Shown here piece by piece: positions 44,666 through 52,768 of a stretch of 64,000 nucleotides of DNA (its first letter is position 1; each line of letters opens with the position of its first letter). Position numbers and translations under genes: made by a program. This DNA comes from Gaiellasilicea sp963806955. Its GTDB lineage: Bacteria > Actinomycetota > Thermoleophilia > Gaiellales > Gaiellaceae. The notes below the pieces were generated by a model that saw nothing but the letters and a program-made list of their open reading frames with translations, was not told where the DNA came from and ran no database searches. The stretch covers positions 620,001-684,000 of the forward strand of contig CAWDZG010000001.1 of assembly GCA_963806955.1 (NCBI GenBank), written 5' to 3'.

Positions 44666-46912
44666 ATGCCGCGCCGGGGTCAGCGCAGACGGAGAAGCCG
44701 CTACGACGGCTTCCTCGACGTGGGCGTCTGGCTGCTCTTCGCGGCGCTGCTGCTCCCCGCCGGGATCGTCGGCTACGCGATCGGCGCCAACCGTGACGGC
44801 GGCGGCGACGCGAAGCGCGAGGCGGCAGCGCCCTCGCCGACCGAGACCCCGCAGATCGAGCCCGCGCCCGCGTTCTCGGCCGACGACCTGACCGCGGAGC
44901 CCGAGGATGCCTGGCTGACGAACGGCGGCACGCTGATGAACCAGCGCTACTCGCCGCTCGACCAGATCACCACCGACAACGTCAAAGACCTCAAGGGCGA
45001 GTGGATGATCGACCTCGACGGCTCCGGCACCGACGCCAAGTACTCCGCCGAGGCGCAGCCGATCGTCTACCAAGGCGTGATGTACGTGCCGACAGGCGCC
45101 GACGACGTCTTTGCGGTGCGCGTCGCGGACGGCGAGGTGATCTGGAAGTACGAGGCGAAGCTCGACCAGAAGATCAGCACCGTTTGCTGCGGCTGGCTCA
45201 GCCGCGGCGTCGCCCTCGGCGAGGGCCTCGTCTACCTCGGCCAGCTCGACGGAACCTTGGTGGCTCTGGATCAGAAGACCGGCAAGCTGGTCTGGCAGAC
45301 CGAGGTCGGCCGCTGGCAGGACGGGTACACGATCACGGCGGCGCCGCTCTACTACGACGGGCTCGTCTACACGGGCGTCTCGGGCGGCGAGTTCTCGATC
45401 CGCGGCCGCGTGCAGGCCTACGACGCCGAGACGGGCGAGGAGGTCTGGCGCTTCCACACCGTGCCCGGGCCGGGCGAGGTCGGCCACGAGACCTGGCCGC
45501 AGAACAACGACGCCTGGAAGCACGGAGGCGCGCCGATGTGGCAGACGCCGGCGGTCGACCCCGAGCTCGGCCTGATGTACTTCTCCACCGGCAACGCCTC
45601 GCCCGACCTCGACGGCAGCCGCCGCGCCGGCGACAACCTCTTCGCTGCCTCGATCGTCGCGGTCGACGCGAAGACGGGCGAGTACCGCTGGCACTTCCAG
45701 ATGGTGCATCACGACATCTGGGACTACGACGCGCCGAGCCCGGTCGTCCTCTTCGACGTCGAGATCGACGGCGAACTGCGCAAGGGTCTCGCGGAGGTCC
45801 CGAAGACCGGCTGGGTCTACGTGCTCGACCGCGAGACGGGCGAGCCGCTGCTCCCGATCGAGGAGCAGCCGGTGCCGCAGCTCGAGTCGCAGAAGACCGC
45901 TCCGACCCAGCCGATTCCGAGCTACCCCCCGCTCTTCTCGCACGAGGTCACCGACGAGGACGTGGCCGAGATCCAGAAGCTCGCCGACGACAACCTGAAG
46001 GAGGGCGAGCCGACGCAGCCGGTGAAGAAGGGCGGCATCTACGTCCCCTTCGGCGAGCAGATCACGGCGATCGTCCCGGGGCCGCAGGGCGGCACCAACT
46101 GGCAGCCGACGAGCTTCAACCCGAAGACCAGCCTGATGTACATCTGCGGCATGCGCAGCGTCTCCGGCTACTCGTCCAAGAACGAGGAGCTCCCCGAGGG
46201 CAAGCGCGGCCAGACCGCCGACCTCGGCAGCGTCTTCACGACGACCGGCTTCGGCGCGCAGGAGGGCTTCTTCCTCGCCTTCGACGTCACGACCGGCGAG
46301 GTCGTCTGGGAGAAGCGCTGGCCCGAGTCGTGCTACTCCGGCACGATCACGACCGGCGGCAACCTCGTCTTCGTCGGCCGCAACGGCGGCCAGCTCGAGG
46401 CCTACAACGCCGAGACCGGCGAGGGGCCGCTGTGGAGCTTCCAGACCGGCGCCGGCGCCAATACGACCGCGACCGTCTTCGAGCAGGGCGGCACGCAGTA
46501 CCTCGCGTTCCTCGCCGGCGGCAACGCGCTCGCCGCGACGAAGCACGGCGACAACCTCTGGCTCTTCTCGCTCGACGGCACGATCGACGAGGTCGCCGAG
46601 GGCGGCACCGAGGGCGAGGGCACCGGCCACGCCGGCCAGGCGCCGAACGAGCCGACGAACGAGGGCACGGGCGACGCGGCGGCCGGGCAGCAGGTGTGGG
46701 CGGCGAACTGCGCCGGCTGCCACGGGCTCGCGGGCACCGGCGCGAACGGCGGCCCGGATCTGACGAAGATCGAGACGGCGACGGACGCGACGAAGGTGCG
46801 CGCGCAGATCACCAACGGCGGCGGCGGGATGCCGGCGTTCAAGGACTCGCTCAGCGAGCAGCAGATCGCCGACGCGACGGCCTACGTGGTCGAGAAGATC
46901 ACGAAGAAGTAA
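44666..46912 (+). CDS. PQQ-dependent alcohol dehydrogenase with C-terminal cytochrome c
   Basis: Membrane-anchored quinohemoprotein, 748 residues from ATG 44666 (a TTG at 44633 is the alternative). One transmembrane helix (VGVWLLFAALLLPAGIVGYA) precedes an eight-bladed propeller with repeated tryptophan-docking segments (TGKLVWQTEV, TGEEVWRFHT, TGEYRWHFQM). The adjacent-Cys pair (STVCCGWLS), a ligand Asn in STGNASPD and catalytic Asp in DIWDYDAPSP are present. The catalytic Asp is followed two residues later by another Asp, as in lanthanide-dependent enzymes. A Thr/Gly/Glu linker leads to a heme c domain (CAGCHG, methionine ligand in GGGMPAF). Electrons would pass from PQQ to this heme at the outer face of the membrane. 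Confidence 0.9.
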   Translation: MPRRGQRRRRSRYDGFLDVGVWLLFAALLLPAGIVGYAIGANRDGGGDAKREAAAPSPTETPQIEPAPAFSADDLTAEPEDAWLTNGGTLMNQRYSPLDQITTDNVKDLKGEWMIDLDGSGTDAKYSAEAQPIVYQGVMYVPTGADDVFAVRVADGEVIWKYEAKLDQKISTVCCGWLSRGVALGEGLVYLGQLDGTLVALDQKTGKLVWQTEVGRWQDGYTITAAPLYYDGLVYTGVSGGEFSIRGRVQAYDAETGEEVWRFHTVPGPGEVGHETWPQNNDAWKHGGAPMWQTPAVDPELGLMYFSTGNASPDLDGSRRAGDNLFAASIVAVDAKTGEYRWHFQMVHHDIWDYDAPSPVVLFDVEIDGELRKGLAEVPKTGWVYVLDRETGEPLLPIEEQPVPQLESQKTAPTQPIPSYPPLFSHEVTDEDVAEIQKLADDNLKEGEPTQPVKKGGIYVPFGEQITAIVPGPQGGTNWQPTSFNPKTSLMYICGMRSVSGYSSKNEELPEGKRGQTADLGSVFTTTGFGAQEGFFLAFDVTTGEVVWEKRWPESCYSGTITTGGNLVFVGRNGGQLEAYNAETGEGPLWSFQTGAGANTTATVFEQGGTQYLAFLAGGNALAATKHGDNLWLFSLDGTIDEVAEGGTEGEGTGHAGQAPNEPTNEGTGDAAAGQQVWAANCAGCHGLAGTGANGGPDLTKIETATDATKVRAQITNGGGGMPAFKDSLSEQQIADATAYVVEKITKK

Positions 46913-46916
46913 CGGA

Positions 46917-46987
46917 AGGCGCCGAGCGGAATCGAACCGCTGTGCGAGGCTTTGCAGGCCTCTGCCTAACCACTCGGCCACGGCGCC
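46917..46987 (-). tRNA. tRNA-Cys (GCA)
   Basis: Minus-strand cloverleaf with acceptor GGCGCCG/CGGCGCC, anticodon loop CTGCAAA (anticodon GCA) and T-loop GGTTCGAATCC. No encoded CCA. The 3' end is 5 nt from the end of the PQQ dehydrogenase gene. Confidence 0.94.
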
Positions 46988-47001
46988 GCGGAGCGGCCTG
47001 C

Positions 47002-47007
47002 ATCGTA
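47002..47007 (-). promoter_or_regulatory. -10 box of tRNA-Cys
   Basis: TACGAT on the minus strand lies 14 nt upstream of the tRNA 5' end. No clear -35 box. Confidence 0.4.
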
Positions 47008-47076
47008 GCGAGCGCCCCGTAACCGGATCCCGGCCGTCGCCGTTGTACCTACGTCAACTGCATACAGGAGGCTTGA

Positions 47077-47142
47077 ATGTACATCGGTGGCGGTCTGATC
47101 ACGCTCATCGTCGTCATCCTTCTACTGATCTGGCTCCTCTAG
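47077..47142 (+). CDS. 21-residue single-span membrane microprotein
   Basis: ATG 47077 follows a perfect ribosome site (ACAGGAGGCTTGA). The product is almost one hydrophobic helix: MYIGGGLITLIVV then ILLLIWLL. Twelve nt after its stop begins a strong terminator hairpin, so it is a complete transcription unit. Function unknown; such peptides often insert in the membrane as regulators or stress-associated proteins. Confidence 0.7.
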   Translation: MYIGGGLITLIVVILLLIWLL

Positions 47143-47153
47143 ACGACGTTTTC

Positions 47154-47177
47154 CGGGCGCCCCTCACGGGGCGCCCG
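47154..47177 (+). terminator. Terminator of the 21-residue microprotein gene
   Basis: Perfect 10-bp stem CGGGCGCCCC / GGGGCGCCCG with a TCAC loop, followed by TTGCGTT. Confidence 0.75.
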
Positions 47178-47208
47178 TTGCGTTCCGGGGGCCGTCCGGG
47201 GCCCCTTC

Positions 47209-47214
47209 TACGCT
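47209..47214 (+). promoter_or_regulatory. -10 box of the zinc-ribbon gene (leaderless)
   Basis: TACGCT ends 8 nt before ATG 47223. Confidence 0.5.
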
Positions 47215-47222
47215 CGGAACAG

Positions 47223-47384
47223 ATGCAGGCCGAGCCGAGCCCCACCCCGTCCGTCGACGCGGAGCGCTGCCTCCGCTGCAGCGCGCCGATGGAGTGGCGC
47301 CATCAGACGTGGCAGTGCACGCGTTGCCGTTTCAAGCTCGGCTGCTGCGAGGGCGAGTCGCCGGAGGTGTGCGAGCCGCGCTAG
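47223..47384 (+). CDS. 53-residue zinc-ribbon protein
   Basis: From ATG 47223: MQAEPSPTPSVDAERCLRCS, then a second knuckle QCTRCRFKLGCCEG. The two C-x2-C pairs (CLRC and CTRC) would bind one zinc as a ribbon; two more Cys follow. Function unknown. Leaderless start. Its stop shares CTAG with the stop of the convergent 35-residue gene. Confidence 0.65.
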   Translation: MQAEPSPTPSVDAERCLRCSAPMEWRHQTWQCTRCRFKLGCCEGESPEVCEPR

Positions 47385-47488
47385 TCCTGTGCGGTCTCGG
47401 CGCGCTGCGCGTCGCCCTGCTCGGGCACGAGGTACGTCAGCAGCCCGGGGATCATCAGGACGAGCAACACCGTCAGCAGCGCTTCCAT
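47381..47488 (-). CDS. 35-residue membrane microprotein
   Basis: ATG 47488: MEALLTVLLVLMIPGLLTYL then VPEQGDAQRAETAQD. One transmembrane helix with a soluble polar C-terminal tail. No ribosome site is visible; GTAGCGGC precedes the ATG. It lies 43 nt downstream of the 36-residue gene on the same strand and may be co-transcribed with it. Its stop overlaps that of the zinc-ribbon gene. Confidence 0.5.
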   Translation of the reverse strand: MEALLTVLLVLMIPGLLTYLVPEQGDAQRAETAQD

Positions 47489-47530
47489 GCCGCTACAACG
47501 GTGCTGCCCGCCCGGGCGTTACGGCAGCGA

Positions 47531-47641
47531 TTACTTGCCGCCGAAGAAACCGTCCAACGAGTAGCCGTACTTGGCCTTCCCGAGGAAGGCAGCGGTCGAC
47601 ACGAGGAAGAGCAGGACCGTGATCGGAGTGAGCTTGCGCAC
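47531..47641 (-). CDS. 36-residue exported peptide candidate after the TPR gene
   Basis: GTG 47641 follows a strong ribosome site (GGAAGGAGGTGACC) that begins right at the TPR gene's stop. The product starts basic (MRKLTP), has one hydrophobic helix (ITVLLFLVSTAAFLG), and ends KAKYGYSLDGFFGGK. This is the layout of a small secreted or membrane peptide. Gene order (TPR protein, then short exported peptide, same strand, tight coupling) is that of Rap-Phr systems in Bacillus; homology is not claimed. Alternatively it is only a membrane microprotein. Confidence 0.6.
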   Translation of the reverse strand: MRKLTPITVLLFLVSTAAFLGKAKYGYSLDGFFGGK

Positions 47642-47658
47642 AGAGGTCACCTCCTTCC

Positions 47659-48805
47659 TCAGAAGCGGAAATCTTGGAGGGCCTCGGCGGCCTTCCGGTA
47701 CAGGTCGGCGGCGGACGCGGTGTCCTTCCGCTTGAGGGCCAGCTCGCCGCGGGCCATCCAGGCTGCGGCGGCGAGGCTCGGCGACTCACGGCCGGCGAAC
47801 GACGCCTCCGCTGCGGTGAACCACTCGTCCGCCTCGTCGGAACGGCCGAGCTCCATCAGGGAACGGCCGAGCACGAGCTGGACGTTGCCGATCTCGTCGA
47901 GCGCGTCCTCGCGGCCGCCGAGGAGGCGGAGGGCGGTGCGGGACTGCTGCTCGGCGCGGTCGGCGTCGCCGGTGCGGAGGTAGACCTGCGCGAGCGACGA
48001 GACGGCATAGCCGGTCTCCACGTCCGTCGCGGCGTCGAACAGCGTCGAGACCGCCTGCTTCAACAGGAGGATTGCCTCGTCGTGCTCGCCGAGGAGGAAC
48101 GTGATCCCGCCGAGGTCGTTGAGAACCCGCCCGAGGCTGGCGCTGTCGCCGACCTGCACGTACAGGTCGCGGGCCTTCTCCGCGTAGCAGCGAGCGATCA
48201 GGAGCGCGCCCTCGCGCTCGGCGATCGACGCGGCCCGGAAGTTGATGTCCGCTGCGGCGGCGACGTCGCCCATCTTCTCCGCCAGCTCGAGCGCCGCCTC
48301 GACGTCCGCGCGCGCGGCGTCGAAGTCGCGCTGTCGCTGGTAGCAGCGGGAGCGCCAGTCGTAGATCTCGGCGCGCAGGCGGTCGCACGGGCGGCCGGAG
48401 CGCGCGCACAGCTCCAGCGCCAGCGACAGGTCGTTGACCGCCCGGGAGGTGGAGCCGCGCTTCACCCGGACGGCGCCGATCCGGAAGAGCACTTCGGCAC
48501 GGTCGACGTCGTTGAAGCCCGGACGGTGCGTGACCTGCTTCGCCGTCTTCAGGAGCGCGAGCGCCTGGTCGAGCGCACCCCGGTACATCAGAGCCCGTGA
48601 GCCCGCGAGCAGGCTGCGCAGGGCGAGGTCGGGGTACTGAGCCGGCGCGATGCTGACGTCCGCGAGCCGCTCGAGCGCATCGTCGTAGCGCCCGTTCGCG
48701 ACCGCGAGCTCCGCCGCGGCGACCTGCAGCTCGAGCGCGTCGAGCTCGCCGTCACGCGAGAAGTCTGAGACCGGTGGGAGTGTGAGCGCCGCGAGCTCGT
48801 TCATC
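47659..48805 (-). CDS. Cytosolic TPR-repeat protein
   Basis: 381 residues from ATG 48805, intact, almost entirely TPR-like helical pairs: ELQVAAAELAVANGRYDDAL, LLAGSRALMYRGALDQALAL, VLFRIGAVRVKRGSTSRAVN, DINFRAASIAEREGALLIAR, GRVLNDLGGITFLLGEHDEA, AVSSLAQVYLRTGDADRAEQ, and WMARGELALKRKDTASAADL. There is no signal peptide and no DNA-binding domain, and the N-terminal part before the repeats is short. The length and repeat count are like Rap proteins, but the sequence does not identify a target. A 36-residue exported peptide gene follows 18 nt after its stop. The frame is open upstream of 48805, but that part is implausible. Confidence 0.75.
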
Positions 48806-48995
48806 TGTTCGGATAGTCGTCCGGCAGGGCGCCCGCGTCGATTCCCACCTCCGCCCGGCGCCCATCCCCGATTCGGCGTACCCGCCGTAACGGGGAAAAT
48901 CGCTCCAAAGGGGGATGACTGCCGGCGTTCCCGTCTACGAAAGTCAGGTGGGCGGCACGGTCTATGACAGACGCTTTCTCGACCGGAGGTCTCCA
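48806..48995. other. Intergenic region between the TPR gene and the 48996 gene
   Basis: Divergent upstream region of 190 bp, with a GACTAT-like -10 candidate 8 nt before ATG 48805 and a ribosome site before GTG 48996. Nothing matching a known riboswitch was found. It must hold promoters for both genes. Confidence 0.4.
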
Positions 48996-49967
48996 GTGCC
49001 CGCTCGCTCACTCGCTCTCGCCGCTCTCGCCGCCCTCTGCCTGACAGCAACGGCCGCCGCGTCCCTCGACGCCGGCTCGAGCCTGCGCTTCGGGTTCGTC
49101 CCCAAGAAGGCCTTCCAGGGCCAGCCGGCGTCCATGACGGTCGTCGTCCGCCCCACCGGCGTCCGCTGCAGCCCGGTGATCCGCTACGCCGACAACTCGG
49201 CGCAGCGCCTCAAGCCCGCAGTGGCGCGGGCCGGGCGCGCCTCGTGGAAGTGGACCGTCCCGGCGAAGGTTCGCCTCGGCGCAGCATCGGCGAGCGTGAG
49301 CTGCGGCAAGGCAGGCCGGGTCGCACGGAGCTTCGCCGTCGTCGGGCCGCCGACCGCTCCAGCCCAGGTGAACGTTCGCAAGAGCGGCTTCTCGCAGCGG
49401 GTCCGTTTCACCGGGCGCGACGTCAGCTACGGCGTCGTGCTCCACAACCCGTCGCCGGAGAACGACGCGCTCGGCGTCGTCGTGCTCGTCAACTTCGTCG
49501 ACGCGACGAACCGGGTGGTCGACACCGACACGGAGACGATCGCGACCGTCAGCGCCGGCAGCGAGTACTACCTCGGCGGCTCGACGTCGATCCCGGACGC
49601 AAGCCAGGTCTCGAGCCTCGAGGTCGTCGTCAGGATCGGCGGGCAGACACCGAAGCGGAAGGTCTCGCCGGCGATCTCGGACGTGCTCGTCCAGCAGGCT
49701 CGGTACGACCCCGGCTGGGTCGGTGCCGTCGTCGGCCAGCTCGAGAACGATTCCACGACGATGCTGCTCTCGAGCACCAAGATCTCGGCGGTCGTCTTCG
49801 ACTCGTCCGGGAGCGTCATCGGCGGGGCTCAGGGAAGGACGAGCGCCGGACAGCTCCCAGGTGTCCGGGCCTACTTCAACGCCGGCTCCGCAGTCGGCTC
49901 GATCCCGTTCGACCGTGCGGCTTCCGCCAGCGTCTCGGTGCTCGGGAAGTACGAAGCCACGAGCTAG
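48996..49967 (+). CDS. Secreted beta-sandwich protein, unknown function
   Basis: 324 residues from GTG 48996, after GGAGGTCTCC. Signal peptide: ARSLALAALAALCLTATAAA. The mature protein is strand-rich; the C-terminal half (YGVVLHNPSPENDALGVVVL, VNFVDATNRVVDTD, then GSVIGGAQGRT) resembles FxLYD-type Ig-like domains. One Cys pair lies in the N-terminal half (VRCSP and VSCGK). Not assigned to a function. The next gene, pilB-like, begins 87 nt downstream on the same strand; a link to surface structures is only suggested by this. Confidence 0.65.
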   Translation: MPARSLALAALAALCLTATAAASLDAGSSLRFGFVPKKAFQGQPASMTVVVRPTGVRCSPVIRYADNSAQRLKPAVARAGRASWKWTVPAKVRLGAASASVSCGKAGRVARSFAVVGPPTAPAQVNVRKSGFSQRVRFTGRDVSYGVVLHNPSPENDALGVVVLVNFVDATNRVVDTDTETIATVSAGSEYYLGGSTSIPDASQVSSLEVVVRIGGQTPKRKVSPAISDVLVQQARYDPGWVGAVVGQLENDSTTMLLSSTKISAVVFDSSGSVIGGAQGRTSAGQLPGVRAYFNAGSAVGSIPFDRAASASVSVLGKYEATS

Positions 49968-50054
49968 CGGCCGGCGCTCACAACAGGCAGATAGGCCGAA
50001 CGGCATCCCTCGATCGAGGTCACTCGATCGGCGTCGCACGCCGATAGATGCCCC

Positions 50055-51749
50055 GTGAAAGAGACCGTCACCGGACTCGAGTGGATCCCGCTCGGCCAGC
50101 TGCTCGTCGACGGGCGCCTGCTGGCGCCCGACCAGCTCGAGCACGCCCTGTCGGTGAAGGGCACGACGGGCAAGCGCCTGGGCGAGATCGTCGTCGAGCT
50201 CGGCTTCACGACCGAGCGCGCGATCGCCGGCGCGCTCGCCGAGCAGTACCACCTCGAGTACATGGACCTCGACGGGCTCGAGCCCGAGCGCGACGCGATC
50301 GCGCTGCTGCCGGAGAACCTCGCGCGCCGCTACGAGGCGCTCCCGGTCCGGATCCTGCAGGACGGGTCGCCACTGCTCGCAGTCTCCGATCCGACCAACA
50401 TCGCGACCGCGGACGACCTCCGCTTTGCGCTGGGCGTCAACTTTCGCCTCGCCGTCGCCGAGCGCGCCCAGATCGAGGCGGCGATCGGCCGTGCCTACCG
50501 TCGGACGCTCCAGCTGATCACGGAGGCGTCGGAGGCGGAGGCCGAGGCCGACGGCGAGAACGACCAGCTCGTCCACGACATCCGCGACCAGGCCTCGAGC
50601 GCACCGACGATCAACCTCGTCAACTCCCTGCTCACGACCGCGATCGAGGATGGCGCCTCCGACATCCACTTCGAGCCTCGCCGGGACGAGATGGACGTCC
50701 GGATCCGCGTCGACGGCGTCATGCGCGACTTCGCGACGATCCCCAAGCACATGCAGTCGGCGGTCGTCAGCCGGCTGAAGATCATGGGCCGGCTCGACAT
50801 CGCCGACCGTCGCGCCCCGCAGGACGGTCGCGTGTCCGCAGTGTTCGGCTCCGGGCCGATCGACCTCCGGATCGCCTCGCTCGCCACGACGCACGGCGAG
50901 CAGATCGTCCTCCGCATCATCGGCGGCGGCGAGCGGCGGCCAACGCTGGCGGAGCTCGAGCTGCCGCCCGCCGCCGAAGCGGCCTTCCGCACGTCGATCG
51001 AGCAGCCCTACGGCGCCGTGATCGTCTGCGGCCCCACCGGCTCCGGCAAGACGACGACGCTCTACGGCGCCCTCGACCATCTGAACGACCGCGAGCGCGT
51101 CGTGATGACGATCGAGGATCCGGTCGAGTACCGGCTCGACGGGATCAACCAGATCGAGGTCGACCCGAAGGGCGGCCTCACGTTCGCCAGCGGCCTGCGC
51201 ACGATCCTCCGCTCCGATCCCGACGTGCTCCTCGTCGGTGAGGTCCGCGACGCGGAGACGGCCTCGATCGCGATCCAGGCCGCGATGACCGGCCACCTCG
51301 TCCTCACCTCGCTCCACGCCCACAACGCAGCGAGCGCGATCGCGCGACTCCGCGACATGGGCGTCGACCCGTCGCTGATCGCCAGCTCGCTCAACAGCGT
51401 CGTCGCGCAGCGGCTCGCCCGCCGGCTCTGCGTCGAGTGCCGCGTCCCGTACACGGTCAACGGCCGGGAGATCGATCCGACCTCGCTCGACGGCGAGCTC
51501 GTCCTCTACCGGCCGGGCGGCTGCACGAGCTGCCACAGCACCGGCTACTCCGGCCGCGTCGCGCTGCGCGAGGTGATGACCGTCCAGGGCGAGGTCCGCT
51601 CGCTCGTCGAGCGTTCCGCCGAGGAGATCTTCGCCGCTGCAATCCGTCAGGGCATGACGACGCTCCGCGACGACGGCATCCGGCTGGCGGTCTCGGGCGT
51701 CTCCTCGCTCGAGGAGATTCGCCGCGTCACCGGCATCAGGCTGACCTAG
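50055..51749 (+). CDS. Type IV pilus / type II secretion assembly ATPase (PilB/GspE)
   Basis: 564 residues, intact. N-terminal MshEN-like domain (LGQLLVDGRLLAPDQLEHAL with LGEIVVELGFT), then the ATPase core: DIHFEPRRDEMDVRIRVDG, Asp box RAPQDGRVS, Walker A GPTGSGKTTTLYG, Walker B DPDVLLVGEVRD, His box VLTSLHAHNA, and the zinc-binding C-x2-C pairs (CVECR and CTSCHS). It powers pilus or secretion pseudopilus assembly at the inner membrane. No other pilus gene is in the window, so its partners are elsewhere. GTG start; the stop lies within the convergent PAP2 gene's end. Confidence 0.93.
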   Translation: MKETVTGLEWIPLGQLLVDGRLLAPDQLEHALSVKGTTGKRLGEIVVELGFTTERAIAGALAEQYHLEYMDLDGLEPERDAIALLPENLARRYEALPVRILQDGSPLLAVSDPTNIATADDLRFALGVNFRLAVAERAQIEAAIGRAYRRTLQLITEASEAEAEADGENDQLVHDIRDQASSAPTINLVNSLLTTAIEDGASDIHFEPRRDEMDVRIRVDGVMRDFATIPKHMQSAVVSRLKIMGRLDIADRRAPQDGRVSAVFGSGPIDLRIASLATTHGEQIVLRIIGGGERRPTLAELELPPAAEAAFRTSIEQPYGAVIVCGPTGSGKTTTLYGALDHLNDRERVVMTIEDPVEYRLDGINQIEVDPKGGLTFASGLRTILRSDPDVLLVGEVRDAETASIAIQAAMTGHLVLTSLHAHNAASAIARLRDMGVDPSLIASSLNSVVAQRLARRLCVECRVPYTVNGREIDPTSLDGELVLYRPGGCTSCHSTGYSGRVALREVMTVQGEVRSLVERSAEEIFAAAIRQGMTTLRDDGIRLAVSGVSSLEEIRRVTGIRLT

Positions 51750-52662
51750 CCGCGCGCCGCCGGCCGGCGTAGTCGGCGAAACGGGACACGGCCCAGACCG
51801 CCGCCACGGTGTACGCCCAGCCGAGCAGGATGTCGAAGAGGTAGTGCTCGGCGGCGTAGACGAGCGCGAATGCCATCGCGAGCGGGTACGCGGCGAGCAG
51901 GGGCCGCGTCCAACGGCCGGCCCAGCGCCAGAGGAAGATCGTGAACAGGAGCGTGTAGGCGGCGTGCAGCGACGGCACGGCGGCGACCGGGTTCGCGTAC
52001 TCCGAGCCGCGCTCGTAGAGGCCCTCGAACGAGAAGGAGAGGAACGGGATCTCTCCCGAGACCGGCGCGATCAGCCGCGTCGTCGCGTCGAGCTCGCCCT
52101 GCCGACTCGCGAGCCAGGGCGGCGCCGCCGGGAAGAGCGTGAAGGTGGCGAAACCCATCGCCGCCAGGAGCGCGACCGAGCCGATGTAGCGCCGGAACCG
52201 CGCGCGGGCGAAGAACCAGAGCAGCCCCGCGAGCAGGTAGGTCGCGACGAAGTAGCTCATGTAGACGGCCCAGGTGGCGTAGTCGTACCAGCGCACCGAC
52301 GAGGCGCCCTCCCAGAGCCGTTCCTGCAGCCAGACGGTGGGCACTGTGCCGCCAAAGAGCAGGGCGTCGGCCTCGAGCTGCGGCCGGTACCACGCCGAGA
52401 AGAGGAGCCCGTCGGCCTGGCCGCGCAGAAGGTCGTAGGCGCCGAGCACGAGTGCGAGCGGCAGCCACTCGAGCACGACGCCGCGCAGCCAGCCGCCGAG
52501 ATCGGTGATCGAGAGCGCGAGCAGCCCGAGCACGATCCAGATCAGCAGCCGCTCGCGCCCGACCGGGATCCCCTCGACCCACAGGTAGGCGGAGAGCGCG
52601 GCGACGTAGACGGTCGGTGCGAGCCAGCGCACCGAGCGGCGCGAGACGAGGGCGACCTCCAC
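51736..52662 (-). CDS. PAP2-family membrane phosphatase / inositolphosphotransferase-like
   Basis: 308 residues, intact, with about eight transmembrane segments. The PAP2-type catalytic motifs are NPVAAVPSLHAAY (Ser-His) and AEHYLFDILLGW (His-x3-Asp). The architecture with a long N-terminal membrane part resembles bacterial AUR1-like/inositolphosphoryl transferases, which act on lipids. GTG 52662 lies 6 nt after TAGCCT, so it is probably leaderless. Its neighbours downstream on the other strand are glycosyltransferase genes, so a glycolipid role is possible. Confidence 0.85.
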   Translation of the reverse strand: MEVALVSRRSVRWLAPTVYVAALSAYLWVEGIPVGRERLLIWIVLGLLALSITDLGGWLRGVVLEWLPLALVLGAYDLLRGQADGLLFSAWYRPQLEADALLFGGTVPTVWLQERLWEGASSVRWYDYATWAVYMSYFVATYLLAGLLWFFARARFRRYIGSVALLAAMGFATFTLFPAAPPWLASRQGELDATTRLIAPVSGEIPFLSFSFEGLYERGSEYANPVAAVPSLHAAYTLLFTIFLWRWAGRWTRPLLAAYPLAMAFALVYAAEHYLFDILLGWAYTVAAVWAVSRFADYAGRRRAARSA

Positions 52663-52668
52663 CAGCCG

Positions 52669-52674
52669 AGGCTA
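52669..52674 (-). promoter_or_regulatory. -10 box of the PAP2 gene (leaderless)
   Basis: TAGCCT on the minus strand ends 6 nt before GTG 52662. Confidence 0.5.
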
Positions 52675-52715
52675 CCGCCTCCGGTCCCGCGCGAGGGCTC
52701 GCCGTCCCGCGACAG

Positions 52716-52721
52716 TAGAGT
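52716..52721 (+). promoter_or_regulatory. -10 box of the glycan operon
   Basis: TAGAGT lies 11 nt before the ATG of an 11-codon leader ORF at 52733. Confidence 0.4.
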
Positions 52722-52732
52722 CGGCGCGACTG

Positions 52733-52768
52733 ATGCGCATCCATCTCCAGCGCCGGCGGCCGGCGTGA
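52733..52768 (+). CDS. 11-codon leader ORF coupled to the glycosyltransferase gene
   Basis: ATG CGC ATC CAT ... ending in TGA at 52766-52768, which overlaps GTG 52765 of the glycosyltransferase gene as GTGA. It codes for MRIHLQRRRPA. It could be a translational-coupling leader, or the start of the main gene with a frame error just after it. Confidence 0.35.
   Translation: MRIHLQRRRPA

Noticed and set aside
48806..48995. Riboswitch (c-di-GMP or c-di-AMP type) upstream of the secreted protein gene
   Set aside because: Purine-rich stretches were noticed, but the conserved core of neither class is present.
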